NCBI GenBank assembly: GCA_017462485.1
Contig: JAFTRA010000017.1
Location: 62,001-126,000, forward strand
Direction of reading: 5' to 3'
Source: Clostridia bacterium
GTDB taxonomy: Bacteria > Bacillota > Clostridia > Oscillospirales > CAG-272
DNA: 64,000 nucleotides
Position numbers and translations under genes: made by a program. Below, piece after piece: positions 63,560-64,000 of this stretch. The notes beneath the pieces are model-generated. The model saw only the letters and a list, made by a program, of their open reading frames with translations. It did no database searches and was not told the DNA's origin. The first letter of the stretch is position 1. Each line of letters starts with the position of its first letter.

Positions 63560-64000
63560 ATGTCTGAACAGTTAACGTATAGGCTGGATCAATTTGAAGG
63601 TCCGCTTGACCTTTTATTAACTCTCATAAGCAAAAACAAGGTTAGTATTACCGATATCCCGATTGCTATGATATGCGATCAGTATATGGAATACATCGAA
63701 GAAGCGCAAAGAATGGACCTTGAAATTGCAAGCGAGTTCATAGTAATGGCAAGCGAGCTTATGCTTATAAAAAGCAAAATGATTCTTCCTCACGAGGAAG
63801 GCACGGAAAACGACCCGCGCCGTGAAATCGCCAATGCGCTCCTGCTTTATCAGCAGGCAAAGCTTGCGGTTACAAAGCTTCGTCCTCTTTACGATGAATA
63901 TTCCTCAAGATACGTTAAAGGTACAGATGACGTTCCCCCCGAAAAGGGCTTACCTCTCGACCTTGACCCCAATCTTATGATTAAGGCTCTCAACTCGATT
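63560..64000 (+). CDS. scpA: Segregation and condensation protein ScpA (5' part)
   Basis: Kleisin that bridges the SMC heads. The visible 147 codons start MSEQLTYRLDQFEGPLDLLL, the characteristic N-terminus that binds the SMC neck, and include IASEFIVMASELMLIKSKMILP. The rest lies beyond the window. GGAG is 11 bases before the ATG. scpB would be expected next. SMC itself is at 45839. Confidence 0.95.
   Translation, partial: MSEQLTYRLDQFEGPLDLLLTLISKNKVSITDIPIAMICDQYMEYIEEAQRMDLEIASEFIVMASELMLIKSKMILPHEEGTENDPRREIANALLLYQQAKLAVTKLRPLYDEYSSRYVKGTDDVPPEKGLPLDLDPNLMIKALNSI

Overview
The window reads as chromosome of a Gram-positive, endospore-forming member of the Bacillota, most likely class Clostridia. 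Evidence: adjacent spoIIGA and sigE, whiA, trmFO, prp next to an L27 gene with the N-terminal cleavage motif, rnc-smc-ftsY order, AGGAGG-type ribosome binding sites, and sigma-A promoters (TTGACA-17-TATAAT) in front of most operons. Genus cannot be fixed from sequence reading. No phage, IS element, integrase or CRISPR array was found.

Layout. 1-9024 (minus strand): dnaG (cut by the window edge), an IMPACT-family protein, hflX, rpmE, the spoIIGA-sigE sporulation pair, then cvpA-clpE-mrp behind one promoter. 9068-21067 (minus): an apparent eleven-gene operon from one promoter upstream of nusB: nusB, a TsaD paralogue, xseA, xseB, tlyA, nadK, argR, recN, murB, whiA, dnaE, with most neighbours overlapping or separated by fewer than 32 bases. 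21191-26931: a lone four-helix membrane protein, a HAD-nucleotidase/guanylate-kinase fusion, tRNA-Leu, an ABC-F protein, a HAD phosphatase and galE. 27013-31936 (minus): rplU-prp-rpmA with a structured leader, a zinc-ribbon protein, efp, and yqeG / endonuclease-IV-like / pepP.

31957-39522 is the accessory part: a small lipoprotein, an unexplained plus-strand promoter preceded by two exact 17-bp direct repeats, an AraC-type regulator divergent from a 1904-residue secreted protein (beta-helix plus LVIVD-type beta-propeller), and directly behind it a 37-residue peptide gene with a perfect ribosome binding site. It ends at a strong terminator followed by tRNA-Gly and tRNA-Arg. This module is the best candidate for a little-described system.

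40043-59448 (minus) is conserved housekeeping: leuS, rsfS, an LCP lipoprotein, yqeK, yhbY, ftsY, smc, an Elp3-like radical SAM protein, rnc, plsX, trmFO, topA, dprA, a SpoU methyltransferase, then infC-rpmI-rplT behind a leader with an attenuator-like hairpin. Between infC and lon lies a promoter-to-terminator unit of about 125 nt that looks like a small RNA of unknown class. 59836-64000 (plus): lon, engB, an M50 metalloprotease and the start of scpA.

Functionally the window is dominated by replication and repair (dnaG, dnaE, recN, xseAB, topA, dprA, smc, scpA), translation and ribosome maturation (L20, L21, L27, L31, L35, IF3, EF-P, RsfS, EngB, HflX, YhbY, RNase III, LeuS), and protein quality control (ClpE, Lon, Prp).
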